Shown here: positions 62,631 to 64,000 of the stretch, piece after piece
Position numbering within the stretch: the stretch's first letter is position 1
How the letters are laid out: each line of letters begins with the position of its first letter
NCBI RefSeq assembly: GCF_000276665.1
Contig: NW_004955469.1
Location: 8,839,639-8,903,638, forward strand
Direction: 5' to 3'
Length of the DNA stretch: 64,000 nucleotides
Origin: Chinchilla lanigera
Taxonomy: Eukaryota; Chordata; Mammalia; Rodentia; Chinchillidae
The notes under the pieces: model-generated
Seen by the model: the letters and a program-made list of their open reading frames with translations, nothing else
What the model was told of the DNA's origin: nothing
Databases searched by the model: none
Position numbers and translations under genes: made by a program

Positions 62631-64000
62631 GTAAGTAGGCTGGTCCTCGTGCTAGGATCATGTTTTGGTGTCATTCTGCTCTGGGGGCCAGTGCTGCATG
62701 GTTCCCAGGGCCCCAGACCTGTTTGCTGAATGGGTGCTACTCCCAAGTCCTGGAGTGCATCCTCCTTGCCCCCAGCTCACTGTCCCACCCATTTCAGGGA
62801 GCGGAAGCTGCCAAAGCTGACTGCATTGCTCAAGTGTAAATGGCTCCCAAGGGAGGCAGGTGAAGGTGGGGGGACCCCGAGCCTCACCACAACTGGAATG
62901 TGTTTCTTGTGGAGGAATAGGTAGACTTGTGGCTTAGAGAACCCTGACTTAAACCAGTGGCCATTGTTTTCAATTTGTTGGTGTGGTTCAGGATAAAGTC
63001 CCTTTGGGGTTAACAAGACACTAGTAGAATGTGGTGGTGGAAACCAGCGAGAGACAGTGCCAAATATTTTAGCTTTGAATTTTACCTAACACAGGTTTTC
63101 AACCATATGTATGTCACTCATCCACTCTGATCCATTACTTCATTATATAAAGTTGGAATGATAGGACCGTTTTTTCACAGCAAGGCTGTTGGGGATCAAA
63201 GAAGTCATGAAAGAGAAACACTTTATAAACAGTAGGACCCGTGCAGGTCATTTCTCCTAAACCGTCACTGAAAGGTTCCATGTGTTCTCATAATATGAGC
63301 TGTCATCTCTACAATAGTGATTGTGAAAGTGGGATCCCTGGACTGGCGGTGTCAGCGTTACTTGTCAGAATTGGGGCCTTAGAAATGGAAACTTGAGCCC
63401 CAGGAAAAGCTATGGACTCAGTGAATTGCTGTTGACCTGTGCCAAGCACATCAAGCCTCAAGCCACTTCCTAAACTCACATGTCCTCCTGATTTGATCAG
63501 TGAAGAAGGCATCAGAACATCTGGGGAAACCTTTTCCCGTTAGCTCTTTACAGGTCTGAGAGCTGGATAAGGATTTTGTGCCATTGCCATGCTAATAGTT
63601 ATCTGCCAATTACTTCTTGATGGAAATTTATTCCAGAATAAGAAGATCTGAACAACTACAAGGCAACTTCTTGGTTTTTAGCTCAAATGTGTGACCAGAG
63701 AAGTTCGGGCCTGGACCATAGTCACAAAGAGTAGTAGAGGAAAAGCTAGTCCCTTTGACAATCCAGGTATCTGATTACAGATCAGTCTTGTCTGTGACTG
63801 TGACCCTAGATGCTGAACCCCAAGTCCCTGTGTTTTATTCTCTGTCTACTGATACGGCAGCCTTTAGACTGCAGACACTGTGACTGCAGATATAGGGCAG
63901 GATACATGCCTGTCTCCAGGTCATCACATTTATGAACAGGAAATTAAAAGATAAGAAGTAATCCCGCCCTTTAAATTACAGTCATGGTTGTCAATTGGGA
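62631..64000 (+). other. DPYSL5: DPYSL5 intron 6, beginning
   Basis: It opens with GTAAGT. No exon was found before the window ends. A MER5-like hAT fragment is visible at 63312-63410. Confidence 0.85.
63312..63410 (+). mobile_element. MER5-like (hAT) fragment
   Basis: 'GGGATCCCTGGACTGGCGGT', 'GTCAGCGTTACTTGTCAGAA', 'TTAGAAATGGAAACTTGAG' follow the MER5 layout. Confidence 0.5.

Noticed and set aside
1..64000. CRISPR arrays, prokaryotic operons or phage-type systems
   Set aside because: None seen; repeats here are eukaryotic interspersed elements and the only gene is a spliced mammalian one.

Overview
This is nuclear DNA from a mammal, almost certainly a rodent. It is dense in tRNA-derived ID-type SINEs and in B1-type SINEs, several of the B1s carrying an internal duplication, mixed with older MIR, L2, L1, MaLR-type LTR and mariner/hAT debris. 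The ID consensus here has a distinctive 3' end and is not the mouse/rat version; I lean towards a non-murid rodent such as a castorimorph (beaver-like), with low confidence. No bacterial-type genes, CRISPR arrays or operons are present.

The only functional protein-coding gene I can support is DPYSL5 (CRMP5, collapsin response mediator protein 5), on the plus strand, seen as its 5' part. The window opens in a CpG island whose first 56 bases may be the end of the non-coding first exon (donor at 57). Intron 1 is then about 32.4 kb. The first coding exon, with the start ATG at 32497, ends at 32757. Intron 2 (24.8 kb) leads to four more coding exons: 57602-57760, 59567-59746, 60993-61061 and 62586-62630. 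Together they encode residues 1-238 of a protein of about 564 residues, and the gene continues beyond the right edge. All five exons are multiples of three with phase-0 junctions. Intron 4 starts with GC instead of GT.

The rest is intronic. Intron 1 holds a broken processed pseudogene of ATP6V1G1 (8794-9147), a mariner fossil, several L1 fragments, three MaLR-type LTRs of uneven confidence, many SINEs, a 105-bp inverted repeat with 104/105 identity (11442-11546 and 12008-12112), a perfect 20-bp-arm hairpin (21048-21104) and a 160-bp direct repeat. Intron 2 holds a layered nest of L1, MLT1 LTR and B1 (41790-43660), a second mariner fossil of the same family, an L1 fragment apparently inside a MIR, and two very young ID copies with perfect target-site duplications. 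Ten of twelve recognisable L1 fragments, and all six LTRs, lie antisense to DPYSL5.

I found no new multi-gene system. The points most worth checking are the GC-AG intron, the near-identical inverted repeat, the perfect hairpin, the possible upstream ORF overlapping the CRMP5 start, and a few non-repeat blocks that could be neural enhancers.
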